Positions 1 through 11,731 of a DNA stretch of 64,000 bases are shown here, piece by piece. The position numbers were made by a program, and so were the translations under genes. Position 1 is the stretch's first letter. Each line of letters begins with the position of its first letter. The DNA lies in NCBI GenBank assembly GCA_948470605.1, contig CAOKPI010000004.1, forward strand, positions 1 to 64,000, given 5' to 3'. Below the pieces are notes generated by a model that searched no databases, was not told the origin of the DNA, and saw only the letters and a list, made by a program, of their open reading frames with translations. The stretch is from an uncultured Clostridium sp. GTDB lineage: Bacteria; Bacillota; Clostridia; TANB77; CAG-508.

Positions 1-38
1 TTTATGGAAATTATTCCCATATTTCATTTTTTCATAGA

Positions 39-425
39 TTACTTTACACTATCTTTTGAATGTATGACAGTTTTTATAAGTTCTTTACCTCTCATGGGAT
101 AGGTTCCTAATCCTATAGGTGGCATTGTAAATTCACTTTCTTCAGAAATATTTCTCGATTCTAGATTAGTAACTTTCATTTTTTCTTCCTTTCTTTTATT
201 ATAAAATTTTAATAACATAAAGCTTATCATTAATGTAAAAAACACTACTATAATATAGGTAATCACTGATGATATTTTAATTTCAATTATTTTAAATAGT
301 TGCGTAACTATTTTTATTACTAATGGATGTAAAAAATAAATTAAAGTTGCTAGCTTATCCCATTTCATTTTACTTGTTCTTTTATTTGGTAATATAAACA
401 ATTTACAAAAAACAAAATAGCACAT
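39..425 (-). pseudogene. C-terminal part of acyltransferase-3 family protein, followed by a short aldo/keto reductase N-terminal remnant
   Basis: KLATLIYFLHPLVIKIV resembles the last helices of acyltransferase-3 proteins. Tail MKVTNLESRN..MPPIGLGTYPMRGKELIKTVIHS resembles an AKR N-terminus with its own SD (AAAGGAAG..ATG), then an early stop. Confidence 0.5.
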
Positions 426-493
426 AGGATATAGGAAAACAGTAATCGTATAGTTTTTACTTTGAGAATATACATAAAGAGAAAAAATTTCTA

Positions 494-1201
494 CTAAAAA
501 TAACGCTGTACATATGATAGTTTGTATATTAATATTTTTTTATTAATTCGATCCTTCCATATATATATTTGTGTTCCAAGAATATAAAATGGAAAACCAT
601 ATGTTATTATTCTCCTAAAATTATCATATATGTATGGATGTCCTAAAATCCACTTGAGAAATGCACAATCTCTAAATACAAAACTATAGGAATGCAATAT
701 TATTCCAATAACATAACATATAATGCTAACTACATATAATAATTTATGATATTTCTGTGTTTTAAAATAAAATATTGTATAATAAATTAGTGCTATCAAA
801 AACCAAAGATGATAATATATTCCCTCTATAAAAAAGTTTGAAATATAGTGTAATATTGTGTTAATTGTAATTTCTTTTCCAATAGTTTCTATAACTATTA
901 CTGGAATATATAATACTGATATTTGAATATATATTTTTACTAATCTTTTTATCTTCTCATTAAAATACGTTTTTCTTTCTTGCTCATTTTTCCTTTTATC
1001 TATACCTTTTTTAAAGAAATAACCTGATATCATAAAGAAAAAAGGAACTGCTATTCTCGGTAATACTTGTACAAAAATAAAATTCAACAGTTGATTTTCT
1101 TGTGCAAACAAATTAACATGAATCATTATTACTAAAATAGAACATATAAATTTAAAAAAATCTAAATTTCCATTTTTAACTGTCTCCTTAATTTCTTCCA
1201 T
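494..1201 (-). CDS. Acyltransferase-3 family (polysaccharide O-acetyltransferase), frame broken at its C-terminus
   Basis: N-terminal LDFFKFICSILVIMIHVNLFA and multiple TM helices; reading continues in another frame into 39..425. Confidence 0.7.
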   Translation of the reverse strand: MEEIKETVKNGNLDFFKFICSILVIMIHVNLFAQENQLLNFIFVQVLPRIAVPFFFMISGYFFKKGIDKRKNEQERKTYFNEKIKRLVKIYIQISVLYIPVIVIETIGKEITINTILHYISNFFIEGIYYHLWFLIALIYYTIFYFKTQKYHKLLYVVSIICYVIGIILHSYSFVFRDCAFLKWILGHPYIYDNFRRIITYGFPFYILGTQIYIWKDRINKKILIYKLSYVQRYF

Positions 1202-1216
1202 TCTTAACTCCCTCTT

Positions 1217-1843
1217 TTATTTTCTCCATTCCACATTTTCTTGTATCACTCTTGCTGGCACCCCTGCAACAATCGTATTAGCTGGGACATCCTTTGTTAC
1301 AATTGCTCCAGCTGCAATGATTGCACCGTCTCCAATTGTTACTCCTTTCATAATGATTGCACGTGTCCCAATCCAAACATTATTACCAATTTTCACTTCT
1401 TTCTTTTTTTGATGTTCTTTTCCTATAATATGATGTGCATCTGTATCTCTTATAATAACATCTCTTGCTATCGCTACATTTTTACCAATGGTGACTTTTT
1501 TAGAACATACGATTTGTACAAAACCGTTAAAATATCCATTTTCTATTTCAAATTCTGCCTCATCAAAAACTCTTATATCACTTCCAAATCCAACAGTAAA
1601 GTCCCCATTAATACTAAACTTGGCATTCTTTCCCAAGCTTAATCTTGTTTCTTGTTTTGACTTAGGATTTTCTTTTGTTCCAAACCTTAGTCTTCCATCA
1701 CAAAAAATCTGAGCTGTTTTATGGATATTAATTCTGCTATTCTTATAGCATAATATCATTTTCTTATGTTTTAAATCATTCTTTACAAATTTTTTACTAT
1801 TTAATTTTATGGTTTGTATTATATTTAATTTATTAATGCTCAT
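1217..1843 (-). CDS. Left-handed beta-helix (hexapeptide) acyltransferase
   Basis: Hexapeptide repeats [45 protein letters not shown]. Confidence 0.9.
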   Translation of the reverse strand: MSINKLNIIQTIKLNSKKFVKNDLKHKKMILCYKNSRINIHKTAQIFCDGRLRFGTKENPKSKQETRLSLGKNAKFSINGDFTVGFGSDIRVFDEAEFEIENGYFNGFVQIVCSKKVTIGKNVAIARDVIIRDTDAHHIIGKEHQKKKEVKIGNNVWIGTRAIIMKGVTIGDGAIIAAGAIVTKDVPANTIVAGVPARVIQENVEWRK

Positions 1844-1845
1844 AT

Positions 1846-3042
1846 TTACTCCCCTTTTATTTTTTTGTAAATTGGTTTGATAAATTTTTCATATTTCTTA
1901 GAAGTTCTTATTTTTATCTTAATTTTTTCTTTTACTCCTGGCTCTGGAAAATATAACTTGCTTAATTCGTCATATGATAATTCATCAATTCTTTCAAATA
2001 CTTTCCTTCTTGCCTCTGTTTCTTCTACTGATTTACTCATACAAACATTTTCTTTAAATACCTTTTCAGATTTAATTTCCGTATAATCTACTGTTTCTTT
2101 TACTTTTTCAAATAATTTTTTTCCTTTTTCTGAATTTATTAGAACTAAAGATGTTCCTTTATCATTATCTAATTTTGGGTCAATATCTTCAATTCCCCAA
2201 AAATCTGCCAACGTTATATCTGCTACTCTTGGCAAATCTTTAAAATGGCAATGATAACAAGATGGTCGTATAAAAGCATTGTATTTCAAATATCCTATCA
2301 TATAAGAATCCAAATATCTACCTTTAATATACTTTTTTCCATTTTCAAAATCTATTCTAGTAGAAAAATTATGCCAACCATAAGTTTTATTTTTAAATTT
2401 AATTTTTTTAATTTTAGATTTGTATTTTTTTTCTAAACTACTAATATATCCCTTAAAAATTTTAGGAGAATTAACCCCACGACAAATGAAATCACAAGTA
2501 TACAAATTATCATACTGTTTGCCAAGATAATTATATAGCCCACTGATTTGACATGGTGCTCCGCACATTAATACAATATTGCCATCTTTTAATTTTTCCT
2601 TTATCTTTTGATATGTATTATTAATATTACTTTGTAAATATTTAGAACTCCTTATCTTTTCTATATCTTCTTTTTGATTGGAAACGCAATGTTCTACCAT
2701 CCACTCTTTATTATATACAGCTCCCACAACATATCCTTTTTGCTTATAGATTGCATTGGCTAATTCTGAAAAGATTCCTCCTGAAGTACTATCGATTCTT
2801 GTATTCTGATTTTTACTCCAAGCAGCAATTACAGTAGGATTCTGCACTTTATCTTTTTTTTCTACTTTATTTAAAATTGGACAAATTTTTTGACATAATC
2901 CACATTTTATACATGTTTCTTCATTTATTTTTGGATATTTAAAACCTTCTTTATCTTCTACCATTGTAATAGAACGGGTTGGGCATATATTGAAACAAGC
3001 TTCACAGCCTGTACATTGTTTTTTATCCTCTAATACCTTCAT
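1846..3042 (-). CDS. Coenzyme F420 hydrogenase/dehydrogenase beta-subunit family, 4Fe-4S (polysaccharide locus type)
   Basis: Two CxxCxxCxxxCP motifs, [17 protein letters not shown], and [28 protein letters not shown]. Confidence 0.85.
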   Translation of the reverse strand: MKVLEDKKQCTGCEACFNICPTRSITMVEDKEGFKYPKINEETCIKCGLCQKICPILNKVEKKDKVQNPTVIAAWSKNQNTRIDSTSGGIFSELANAIYKQKGYVVGAVYNKEWMVEHCVSNQKEDIEKIRSSKYLQSNINNTYQKIKEKLKDGNIVLMCGAPCQISGLYNYLGKQYDNLYTCDFICRGVNSPKIFKGYISSLEKKYKSKIKKIKFKNKTYGWHNFSTRIDFENGKKYIKGRYLDSYMIGYLKYNAFIRPSCYHCHFKDLPRVADITLADFWGIEDIDPKLDNDKGTSLVLINSEKGKKLFEKVKETVDYTEIKSEKVFKENVCMSKSVEETEARRKVFERIDELSYDELSKLYFPEPGVKEKIKIKIRTSKKYEKFIKPIYKKIKGE

Positions 3043-3054
3043 CTTTCCTTCCTC

Positions 3055-4569
3055 CTATTTTCCTACCAATTTTTTAATTGGCTTTTTAATAAGATTTTTT
3101 TCATATTGATTCATAATAAATTCCCAAGCAACCACACCAAATATCATTGTATAGATAATAATTGCTATTCCCATATTGAATATTTTTGTAATATCAATAA
3201 ACTGAATAATAAAATTAGCAATTAGGAATAATATAACTATTGGAATTACCATTTTTATAATATTTTTCCAAAATTCTTTTATATTAATACCTACTTTTGC
3301 TTTATAATACCAATTCATAATTAAAGTTGGACCTATTATAATTCCCAATGCTGTGCCAATGGCAGAACCCATTGCACCATATTGTTTAGCTAATGGTACA
3401 CTAACAATTATATTTAATATAGCAATAGTAAATAATACTATTGTTCTAAATTTATGTTTATTTTTAGCTTGTAAAATTGAAATACCTAAATTTTGAATTA
3501 AAGGAATCGTAACAGGGATAATTAATACACATCCCACTTCATAAGCCTTGACATATTCTTGTCCTCCCCAAAAAATTATAAATTGTCTACCAAATATAAC
3601 AAAACCAGTAACAATCAAGGATAATAGTAAAAATTGTAATCTTCCTACTTTTATAAACAATTTATCAATCTCAGATGAATCCTCTCCACTTGTAATCATC
3701 TTCGTTATTTTTGGTAACATGATACCACTTATTGCTGTCGAAAAATTCAAATATAATGTGTTTACTTGTGCTGCTAAAGAATATATTGCAACTTCTACGG
3801 TTCCTCTTATCGCTCCTAAAATAAATTGATCTATACTCCAATTTATTTTATCTATAATTGTATTTAGAAAAATAAAGAATGAATATATAAAAATTTCCCT
3901 CAATAACTTAAAATCTATTTTTCCAAATCTCATTTTTATTTTTATTTTCTTAAAGCAATATACCATATTAAGTAACAAAGTTCCTATATTTAAAACCGTT
4001 ATAACAACAACTAAAGTAACAGATTTGAAACCATTTAATAATAACGGAATCATTATAATAGGTGTTAATATAATTCTAATAATATTAACTACTTTTGAAA
4101 AGACAAATTTTTCATAAGCTGTAATAATGGATGTAAATATACTAAATGGAAATGTCACCACTAAATTAAATGTTAAAATTAGCATTAAAGTTTTTGCCTT
4201 TTTTATTTCTTCTATTGACATAGAATTACCAAATATATTAGATACATTAAAATATAAAATAACACCTATGATTCCTGCGATAATACCGATAACTGTATAA
4301 ATTTTAAAAAACATTCCATGTAATTTTTCTTCTTCTTCTTTCTGTTTTTTTACACGATATCTTGTGGTATATATAATAATGGCATTCCCAAATCCCAAAT
4401 CTAATATTGTTAAATAGGATATGATAGAAGAAACTAATGAATATAATCCATACTCCGATTGACCTAAAGAACGCGTTAAAATTGGTGTATATACGATTGC
4501 CACTATCATATTTAAGCCAATTACCATATAAGATAATATTGCTCCTAGTTTTAATTCGTTTTTCCTCAC
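3055..4569 (-). CDS. Wzx-type oligosaccharide flippase
   Basis: 12-14 TM polysaccharide biosynthesis protein, LGQSEYGLYSLVSSI. Confidence 0.85.
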   Translation of the reverse strand: MRKNELKLGAILSYMVIGLNMIVAIVYTPILTRSLGQSEYGLYSLVSSIISYLTILDLGFGNAIIIYTTRYRVKKQKEEEEKLHGMFFKIYTVIGIIAGIIGVILYFNVSNIFGNSMSIEEIKKAKTLMLILTFNLVVTFPFSIFTSIITAYEKFVFSKVVNIIRIILTPIIMIPLLLNGFKSVTLVVVITVLNIGTLLLNMVYCFKKIKIKMRFGKIDFKLLREIFIYSFFIFLNTIIDKINWSIDQFILGAIRGTVEVAIYSLAAQVNTLYLNFSTAISGIMLPKITKMITSGEDSSEIDKLFIKVGRLQFLLLSLIVTGFVIFGRQFIIFWGGQEYVKAYEVGCVLIIPVTIPLIQNLGISILQAKNKHKFRTIVLFTIAILNIIVSVPLAKQYGAMGSAIGTALGIIIGPTLIMNWYYKAKVGINIKEFWKNIIKMVIPIVILFLIANFIIQFIDITKIFNMGIAIIIYTMIFGVVAWEFIMNQYEKNLIKKPIKKLVGK

Positions 4570-4582
4570 TTTTTCGCTCCTT

Positions 4583-5683
4583 CTAATTAATTGCTTGTTT
4601 CAAAAATGCTATCGTTTTCTTTCTTTCTTGTTCTAGAATTTTATAACTTTGTGTATAGTCAATTTTCAACTGTTCGTCTTTTATACCATTAAGTTCATTA
4701 TACTTTTTATCTTCTAATTTAAATTTTTCTAACAAAGTCTCTATTCTAGAATTCATTGAAACAATATTTTCTTCTCTATCAAATATAACAAATGGTCTAT
4801 TAAATAAAATCGAAAATACACAAGAATGGAAAGAATCTGTACATATTAAAAATGAATTTTTGACTAAATATAAAAATTCACTTGGTCCTGTTCCATAAAA
4901 TTCTCCATTTTCATCTAATATATTAATAACTTCACAATTATTTTTCTCAGCAATTCTTTCTATTTCTTTCTCTCTTTTTTTTGATAATTTACCTAAAAAA
5001 TAATTTAAAATATATTTATCTGATTTTAACTGTTTCGGCTTTCTAGCCACTTTAGACCATTCCTTTTCATCTAACATCATAGTGGGATCAATAAGAACTT
5101 CCACTTCTTTTTTCGAATCTAATTGATGAATAATATTTTTCCCAGCCTCTTCTCTTACTGAAATACTTTTAAAATTAGAAAATGCCTTTTTACATTTTTC
5201 TTTACAGTGTTCAGGAATATAACTTACACCAAAGCTAGCTGAATAAGCAATATTCTTTTGTTGATTCGAAAAAGTTAATAAATCAATTTCTGATAATCTA
5301 TCGAAATTAGGATTCCAAACTTGATCACTTCCTACGACAAAAAAGTCATACTCTCTCTCTATCTTCTTAGCCTTATAATATGTAAGGGTTTTGTTTGAAA
5401 ATTTCATATTATCCACATTAAACTTTTTAAAGCATCTATAACGTTGTCTCATTTGCTTATGCTTCATATATTTTATTTTTCTTTTTATTTTTCCTAATTC
5501 TCTACGAATTTCTTTTTTTATTTCTCCTATTCGGCTATTCGCATGATTCGTATTCGGCCAATTAATAATAGTTTCAACTTTGCAATCTAATTTTTTCAAA
5601 ATTTCTTGTACAGCATAATTTTGAAGTCTATTACCATAGTTATTGTTATCTATTATTGTTATGATTCCAACTTTTCTCATCAT
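4583..5683 (-). CDS. Polysaccharide pyruvyl transferase family protein
   Basis: GIITIIDNNNYGNRLQNYAVQ, VVGSDQVWNP, CTDSFHSCVFSILFNRPFV. Confidence 0.9.
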   Translation of the reverse strand: MMRKVGIITIIDNNNYGNRLQNYAVQEILKKLDCKVETIINWPNTNHANSRIGEIKKEIRRELGKIKRKIKYMKHKQMRQRYRCFKKFNVDNMKFSNKTLTYYKAKKIEREYDFFVVGSDQVWNPNFDRLSEIDLLTFSNQQKNIAYSASFGVSYIPEHCKEKCKKAFSNFKSISVREEAGKNIIHQLDSKKEVEVLIDPTMMLDEKEWSKVARKPKQLKSDKYILNYFLGKLSKKREKEIERIAEKNNCEVINILDENGEFYGTGPSEFLYLVKNSFLICTDSFHSCVFSILFNRPFVIFDREENIVSMNSRIETLLEKFKLEDKKYNELNGIKDEQLKIDYTQSYKILEQERKKTIAFLKQAIN

Positions 5684-5742
5684 TTTAGGTTTCCTTTCTT
5701 TATCAAGTTAGACTTAAGTAATACATAATAGCAATTAACATA

Positions 5743-6732
5743 TTAGTTATCTTTTACATGATATAACTTAATTAACAATTTAGGCCAAAATAAAATTAAA
5801 ATTAATTTTATTTTATCCTGTATTTTTGAAGATGCTCTAAAAAAATATGTAAATTTATAATTTCGTACATTATCTTGAACATATGTTATTTCTTCAGATA
5901 ATCTTTCACTTTTTTCTTTTATCATTTTCACTAAAAATGTAATATTTACTCTAACATATCTCTGTATTCCTTTATTTTTAATACGAGGATATTTTTCTTG
6001 CACCCATTTCATTATTTCTTTTGATAACTTAATCTCTTGTATCCATAATTCTTTTTTTCCTGTTTGTTGTGTAATGGAATCTTCATTAAGTCTATAATGA
6101 TATAAATTTTGTGTCATATCAATTGATATCTTTTTACATTTTTCAAGAATTGGAATGATAAGTTTCAAATCTTCCCCTATTTTGATGTCTTGATCAAATC
6201 TTAAAGATGGATCTTTGAATAATTCTTTTCGATACATTTTTCCCCAACAAACTGCACTAAGATATTTCTCTTCTAGTATCATTTTTATAATTTCTTCAGA
6301 ATTTAATATCTTTCTTATTTTTCTATTTCTTTTAATTATTTTTCCTTCATATTGTTCATCATTTCCTATAATCGAAACTTCAGAATCATCATTTTTGATT
6401 AATCTATATAAGATTTCTACATATTGCTCAGAAACAAAATCATCAGCATCCATAAAAGTAATGTACAAACCTTTCGCTTCCTTAATACCTATATTTCTTG
6501 AAACAGAAACTCCTTGATTTTCATTATGTATCACTTTAACTCTTTTGTCTTTTTCTGCATAACTATCACATATCTTTCCAGAATAATCTGTTGAACCATC
6601 ATCAATTAATATAATTTCAATCTCCTTATAGGTTTGGTTTAAAGCACTATCAATACACTCTTTCAGGTATTTTTGAGCATTATAAATTGGTATAATAATA
6701 GATATCAAATCACTTTCCATGTTGCACCTCAT
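5743..6732 (-). CDS. Glycosyltransferase family 2
   Basis: SIIIPIYNAQKYLKECIDSALNQTYKEIEIILIDDGSTD. Confidence 0.93.
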   Translation of the reverse strand: MRCNMESDLISIIIPIYNAQKYLKECIDSALNQTYKEIEIILIDDGSTDYSGKICDSYAEKDKRVKVIHNENQGVSVSRNIGIKEAKGLYITFMDADDFVSEQYVEILYRLIKNDDSEVSIIGNDEQYEGKIIKRNRKIRKILNSEEIIKMILEEKYLSAVCWGKMYRKELFKDPSLRFDQDIKIGEDLKLIIPILEKCKKISIDMTQNLYHYRLNEDSITQQTGKKELWIQEIKLSKEIMKWVQEKYPRIKNKGIQRYVRVNITFLVKMIKEKSERLSEEITYVQDNVRNYKFTYFFRASSKIQDKIKLILILFWPKLLIKLYHVKDN

Positions 6733-7891
6733 TCAAACTATGTTCTTGTTGTAGAATATTATCCTTATTTGTAACTGTCTTTTCTTTATTTTTACTCATT
6801 ATCATAGAAGCTAATAATAATATTGGTATAGCATTTCCTATGCATATGGAATTAAATTCATTAAACAAATTAATTGCAAACACAATAATTATAATCTCAG
6901 AAATCAAACTTTCATTTTTAGAAATACTTTTAGTCATTATACTTAATATGATAATAAATATTGTTCCAAATAAGATGAAACACCTTATATAAAAATTGTC
7001 AATAATTGTATACTGTTCCAAATTAATTGCACCTATATTAGGAAATAACTGAATCCCAAATTTCTCTATTGCAATATAAGCATTATAAATTCTTCCACTA
7101 GTTAATTTATTGATAAAACCTACACTAGAAATTTGATACTTATATAATATCGCTAATATCAGTGAGGTGATCGCCACAATATCTATACTAAATTTCTCTA
7201 TAAAATGGATAATTTTTTTATACGTTTTTTCTTTCATCAGTTTCCCTATAAAATACAAGAATAAGAATATAACATATGCCATTACCATTGTCCTTGAATC
7301 AGTAACAACAAATGCTATGGCTATCATGATTACACTTAAAAATACACTTATTTTATCGCATTTCTTTATATATAATATATCTATTACAAGCCACAGAATA
7401 ACTTGTCCCATTAAATTCGGATGTGTAAAATATAAGGTATGCCTATTTCTATCTGCATTTACCATAATCATCTCTTGTATTAGTTCATATTGAAAAATAT
7501 ATTGGTATAAATATACTAGAGAATGAATTGCAATAATCGCTGTCTTTATTATAATATCTAATTTTATTACACTATGAATTTTTATATTTTTAATAGCCAT
7601 AATTGCTAATACATTTATCAAAAAAAACATCTTATGCACTTTAATTGAAGCATATAGTGTTAATAAAACTAATAAGGCATAAATTATATATTCTTTCTTT
7701 GTATATTTACTACATAATATAACAACACAAAAAAGAGCACTACTTAAAACATACATACCATTCTTTACATATTCATTCAATGGTAATAAATCGGATGAAC
7801 CTAATAACGAAACAATACAATAGACTGTAAATCCAACTAAATAAATTAATTCCTTATCTAATTTTAATTTCATTTTGTAAATTCCTCTCAC
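6710..7891 (-). CDS. O-antigen polymerase/ligase-like membrane protein (Wzy candidate)
   Basis: Polytopic membrane protein with central TDSRTMVMAYVIF motif, located in an EPS locus. Confidence 0.65.
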   Translation of the reverse strand: MRGIYKMKLKLDKELIYLVGFTVYCIVSLLGSSDLLPLNEYVKNGMYVLSSALFCVVILCSKYTKKEYIIYALLVLLTLYASIKVHKMFFLINVLAIMAIKNIKIHSVIKLDIIIKTAIIAIHSLVYLYQYIFQYELIQEMIMVNADRNRHTLYFTHPNLMGQVILWLVIDILYIKKCDKISVFLSVIMIAIAFVVTDSRTMVMAYVIFLFLYFIGKLMKEKTYKKIIHFIEKFSIDIVAITSLILAILYKYQISSVGFINKLTSGRIYNAYIAIEKFGIQLFPNIGAINLEQYTIIDNFYIRCFILFGTIFIIILSIMTKSISKNESLISEIIIIVFAINLFNEFNSICIGNAIPILLLASMIMSKNKEKTVTNKDNILQQEHSLNEVQHGK

Positions 7892-9076
7892 TCATTTTTT
7901 ATTATTTTTAATATATTTTTGGAATATTCAATCTGAGAAAATTTTTGAAAATTTCTATTCTCTATTTTCCCTTTTTTATAATCCTTATTTTTTACTATTT
8001 TCGTAATTATTTGATTTAATTCTTCTTGCAGATTTTCTTTTTCAATGACATAAGCATCTGAATATTTTGCTAGTTCTGGAATTCCGCCATCATTTGTTAC
8101 TACTTGCTTAATTCCACTTGCCATCCCTTCTATAACAACATTCCCAAGTGGCTCTCCCCATCTTGACGGAACTACTTGTATGTCTGAAATCTGATATAAT
8201 ACAGGCAATTCTTCATTTGCAATATACCCTGTAAATATAATATTCTCACTATATTTACTAGCTATACTCATTAATTCAAACATAAATCTATCTTTCTTAG
8301 AATCCTTACTTGCTTTACTACCGCACAATCAATAGTTTTAAATTAAAATTATTGGTATCCTTTAAAATCTTACAAAATGCTAAAATTAGCTCTTTTACTC
8401 CCTTTTCAGGAACAATTCTTCCCGTATATAAAAATACAATATCTTTGTTTGTTAATTGGTACTTTTCTTTATTTTTCTTAATCTCGTCCTTTGGTATCTC
8501 CTGACAAAATTTTTCAATATCAATTCCATTGTATACTACACTAATTTTATTAGTAGGTTTTATTGTTTGTATTCTTTTCTTTATAAAATCACTAATCGCT
8601 ATTATTTCATCACATGCATCTAATATTTTCATGGCCTTTTTCGTTTCACAATTCAAATAATCATTATGTATATGATAAATTATTTTGGTCTTTGGATATA
8701 ATTTTCTTAATTCTAACACATTGAAAGGTGTATTTTCAACTATAATAACATCATAATTTATTTTATCTTTCTTTAACTTTTTTTTAACTCTACTAATAAA
8801 AGCATTACCTATATGTATTTGGGGTAATTTATTATTGATGATATATCTTACAGCTCGGCTAACTTTATACCCAAAACTTTGCGTATCTATATATATATAC
8901 TTAGTATTTTTAAATTTTGTATTATAATCGTGTTCCTCTTTCACAGTATATAAACTAAAATCTACTTTATGGTTTTCTTCATTATACTTTATATAAGCTT
9001 CTATCAATTTTTCAACAGCTCCACCCTTACTTGCTGGAATTGGTAAAACACCTGGCGATATAACTAGTACTTTCAT
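7888..9076 (-). CDS. Glycosyltransferase family 4, split by a +1 event at CGG 8321..8323
   Basis: ORFs 8318..9076 and 7888..8328 join as NLKLLIV-G-SKASKDSKK when the C of CGG is skipped. Confidence 0.85.
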
Positions 9077-9122
9077 GTGCTTCTCAACACCCCCAATATT
9101 ATTTCGTTCTTTCTTAATTTTA

Positions 9123-10241
9123 TTAATTATGTTTATTTATCATGGTTTCATATATTTTTTCTAGTTTCTTCACTTCTTCTTTGATATTATAATTTGCTAA
9201 CGTTATATCTATTGTTCTATCCTTTCTTTGTACTTTATTCTGAATCATTTGACTATTCCAATATTCAATATCATCCAATGGACAATAAGAAGTTAATTCT
9301 TTGATTGGCAGTTCTCTTGAAACTGTATTGGATGTTATAACAGGTAAACCATTTGTTTCTGCTTCTACTGCAACAACTGGTAATCCTTCAAACTTGGACG
9401 GCAACAAGAAAAGATCCATTGCCTGAAAATAATCATTTACATTACCAACTGGCTCTAAAAAAATCGCTTTATCTTGTAATCCATATTTCTTTACTTTCTC
9501 TTTGATTTGTGATTTTAATTCACCTTCACCAATCATTAACAAAGTAGCATTTTGATTGTCTTTTGAAAATCTTTTAAATATTTCTATCAGTAATTCATGA
9601 TTTTTTTGTTCTGAAAATCTACCAACATGTCCTATGACAAAATCATCTTCTATTTTCATCTTTTTTCTCATTTGATTTCTTATATTTTGATTAAACTTAA
9701 ACTTTTCTACTTCCACTGCATTATGTATTATCTTAACTGTCGGTTCTTTTCCAAACATCCAGTTTCCTGCTATTTCTGAACAAGCAAACAAATCCGTTGC
9801 ATACTTTAACACAATTCTTTTATTTAACCTATCTAATAATTTTCGTAATAATCCTTGTGGTGTATTTGTATTATGAGAATGTACAATAATATGTTTTACT
9901 TTTGCTCTTCTTGCCGCAAAAACAGGTAATATATTAGCCACAGAAAGCATATTAATATGTATAATTTCATAACTATTTTTAATTATAATATTTTTTAAGG
10001 TTTTATAATATCCAACAGGGTTTTTTTTAACATTAGGAATTTTATAGACTTTTGCACCTAATTTCAAGATTTCATCTTCAAAACATATTTTATCATACAT
10101 ATTAATAAAATCAAATTGAATTTTGTCTTTATCTATATTCCTATAATAATTCATTAAAAATGTTTCTACGCCACCTATTTTGTTATGCATCCCAATTATT
10201 AAAATTCTTGTCATTACTTGCTCCTTAAAAACTCTTTCCAT
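9123..10241 (-). CDS. Glycosyltransferase family 1/4 (EpsF-like)
   Basis: GGVETFLMNYYRNID.., FSEQKNHELLIEIF.., PSKFEGLPVVAVEAETNGLPVI. Confidence 0.9.
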   Translation of the reverse strand: MERVFKEQVMTRILIIGMHNKIGGVETFLMNYYRNIDKDKIQFDFINMYDKICFEDEILKLGAKVYKIPNVKKNPVGYYKTLKNIIIKNSYEIIHINMLSVANILPVFAARRAKVKHIIVHSHNTNTPQGLLRKLLDRLNKRIVLKYATDLFACSEIAGNWMFGKEPTVKIIHNAVEVEKFKFNQNIRNQMRKKMKIEDDFVIGHVGRFSEQKNHELLIEIFKRFSKDNQNATLLMIGEGELKSQIKEKVKKYGLQDKAIFLEPVGNVNDYFQAMDLFLLPSKFEGLPVVAVEAETNGLPVITSNTVSRELPIKELTSYCPLDDIEYWNSQMIQNKVQRKDRTIDITLANYNIKEEVKKLEKIYETMINKHN

Positions 10242-11013
10242 ATTTTTTTCCAGTAAACTTAGCCATTAAAAAAGCCATTCCCTTTTTTAGCCAATTCACT
10301 TTTTCAATATCGATGACTTTTACCTCTTCATATTTAATATGATTTGTGTGCATCCATACATCTAATAATAATTCTGATACTCTACCAAAAAATCTAGCAT
10401 GAAAAGAATCATATGTTTTCATATCTACTCTTTTTTCTAATTCAAATAAAATATCGAATAGCCATGTACAATACTCATTTAAGATTTCTTTCTTCATGAT
10501 AAACATGTTAAACATATGGGCTGATGTTCTTTTTTGCAATTGATTAAACTCAGCTAAATAGCTTGGACACTTTTCTTGTATAATTTTCCTTGTTTCATCT
10601 AATGGTTCAATATACATGGTATGTTTATAATGAGAATATAAATTTTCGATATAATAGTTTCTTTTTCTCGGTAATATGACATCTGTATATTCTAATATTT
10701 TCTCTGTCTCTTGTTTGTTTAATACTTTATCGATTCTTTCCTTTACACTTTTCGGTAATCTTTTTGCCATAGAAAAATGCCTTCTATAATGGCACAATCC
10801 TATATAGTCGGCATCTAAATTTTTCCATGCCCAATATAAACCTGTTAATTCACAAAAATATGGATTTTTAGAAGATATATTTTCTCCTTGATTATCTGGT
10901 TGATAGCCTAAATCTACTTTTCCTTCTTTTCCTACTTGCACAGGAAGATACATTACATCTTTTGGCATTTCATATTTTTTATGTGTTGCTACGATAATTT
11001 TTATATTTTTCAA
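10225..11013 (-). CDS. DUF4422 domain protein (capsular polysaccharide synthesis)
   Basis: IIVATHKKYEMP..YLPVQVG..LTGLYWAWKN.DADYIGLCHYRRHF. Confidence 0.85.
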   Translation of the reverse strand: MKNIKIIVATHKKYEMPKDVMYLPVQVGKEGKVDLGYQPDNQGENISSKNPYFCELTGLYWAWKNLDADYIGLCHYRRHFSMAKRLPKSVKERIDKVLNKQETEKILEYTDVILPRKRNYYIENLYSHYKHTMYIEPLDETRKIIQEKCPSYLAEFNQLQKRTSAHMFNMFIMKKEILNEYCTWLFDILFELEKRVDMKTYDSFHARFFGRVSELLLDVWMHTNHIKYEEVKVIDIEKVNWLKKGMAFLMAKFTGKKYGKSF

Positions 11014-11014
11014 T

Positions 11015-11731
11015 TTACACGGCTCCTTCTTTTTTAAATACAGTAATAAATGTTTTGAAAAATATTTGCAAATCTAGCTTGGCAGACATATGATCTATGT
11101 AAAATAATTCCATTTGCATTCTTTTCTTATAAGTAGTATCACTTCTACCATTTGCTTGCCAATATCCTGTAAGACCTGGTGTAACACTTAAGAATTTTTC
11201 TTTATTTTCCCCATACTTTTCTAACTCATCATCTATAACTGGTCTTGGACCTATGATAGACAAATCACCTTTTATAATATTAATAATTTGTGGCAATTCA
11301 TCTAAACTTGTTTCTCTTAAAATTTTTCCTATTTTTGTTATTCTTGGGTCATCTTTTAATTTATAATTTTCTTCCCATTCTTTTTTTTGCTCTGGTGTAA
11401 AATCTTTTATCATCTCTTGTGCATTTTCATACATTGTTCTAAATTTATACATTTTAAATTTTTTGCCATTTTTTCCAATTCTTGTATGAGCAAAGAATAC
11501 AGAACCCTTTGAATCTATCTTAATCATAATGGCTAATAGTAAAAAGACTGGTGATAATACTATTAAAGCTATACTTGCTATCATAATATCAAATATTCTC
11601 TTGATTCGTATATAACTTGTTACATTAGCTCTTTTGGTAGTTCTCGTTATTTTAGGTGTAATAATTAAATCATCGTTTAATATGACACCTTGATTTTCCA
11701 TATTTACATTCATATTACTCAATCCCCACAT
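11015..11731 (-). CDS. Undecaprenyl-phosphate sugar phosphotransferase (initiating glycosyltransferase)
   Basis: KRIFDIMIASIALIVLSPVFLL, KMYKFRTMYENA, TSLDELPQIINIIKGDLSIIGPRP. Confidence 0.93.
   Translation of the reverse strand: MWGLSNMNVNMENQGVILNDDLIITPKITRTTKRANVTSYIRIKRIFDIMIASIALIVLSPVFLLLAIMIKIDSKGSVFFAHTRIGKNGKKFKMYKFRTMYENAQEMIKDFTPEQKKEWEENYKLKDDPRITKIGKILRETSLDELPQIINIIKGDLSIIGPRPVIDDELEKYGENKEKFLSVTPGLTGYWQANGRSDTTYKKRMQMELFYIDHMSAKLDLQIFFKTFITVFKKEGAV

Noticed and set aside
1241-1642. Plus-strand ORFs antisense to minus-strand genes (e.g. 1241..1642, 18510..18737, 26830..27099, 56997..57407)
   Set aside because: Shadow ORFs opposite conserved coding regions with low-complexity composition.
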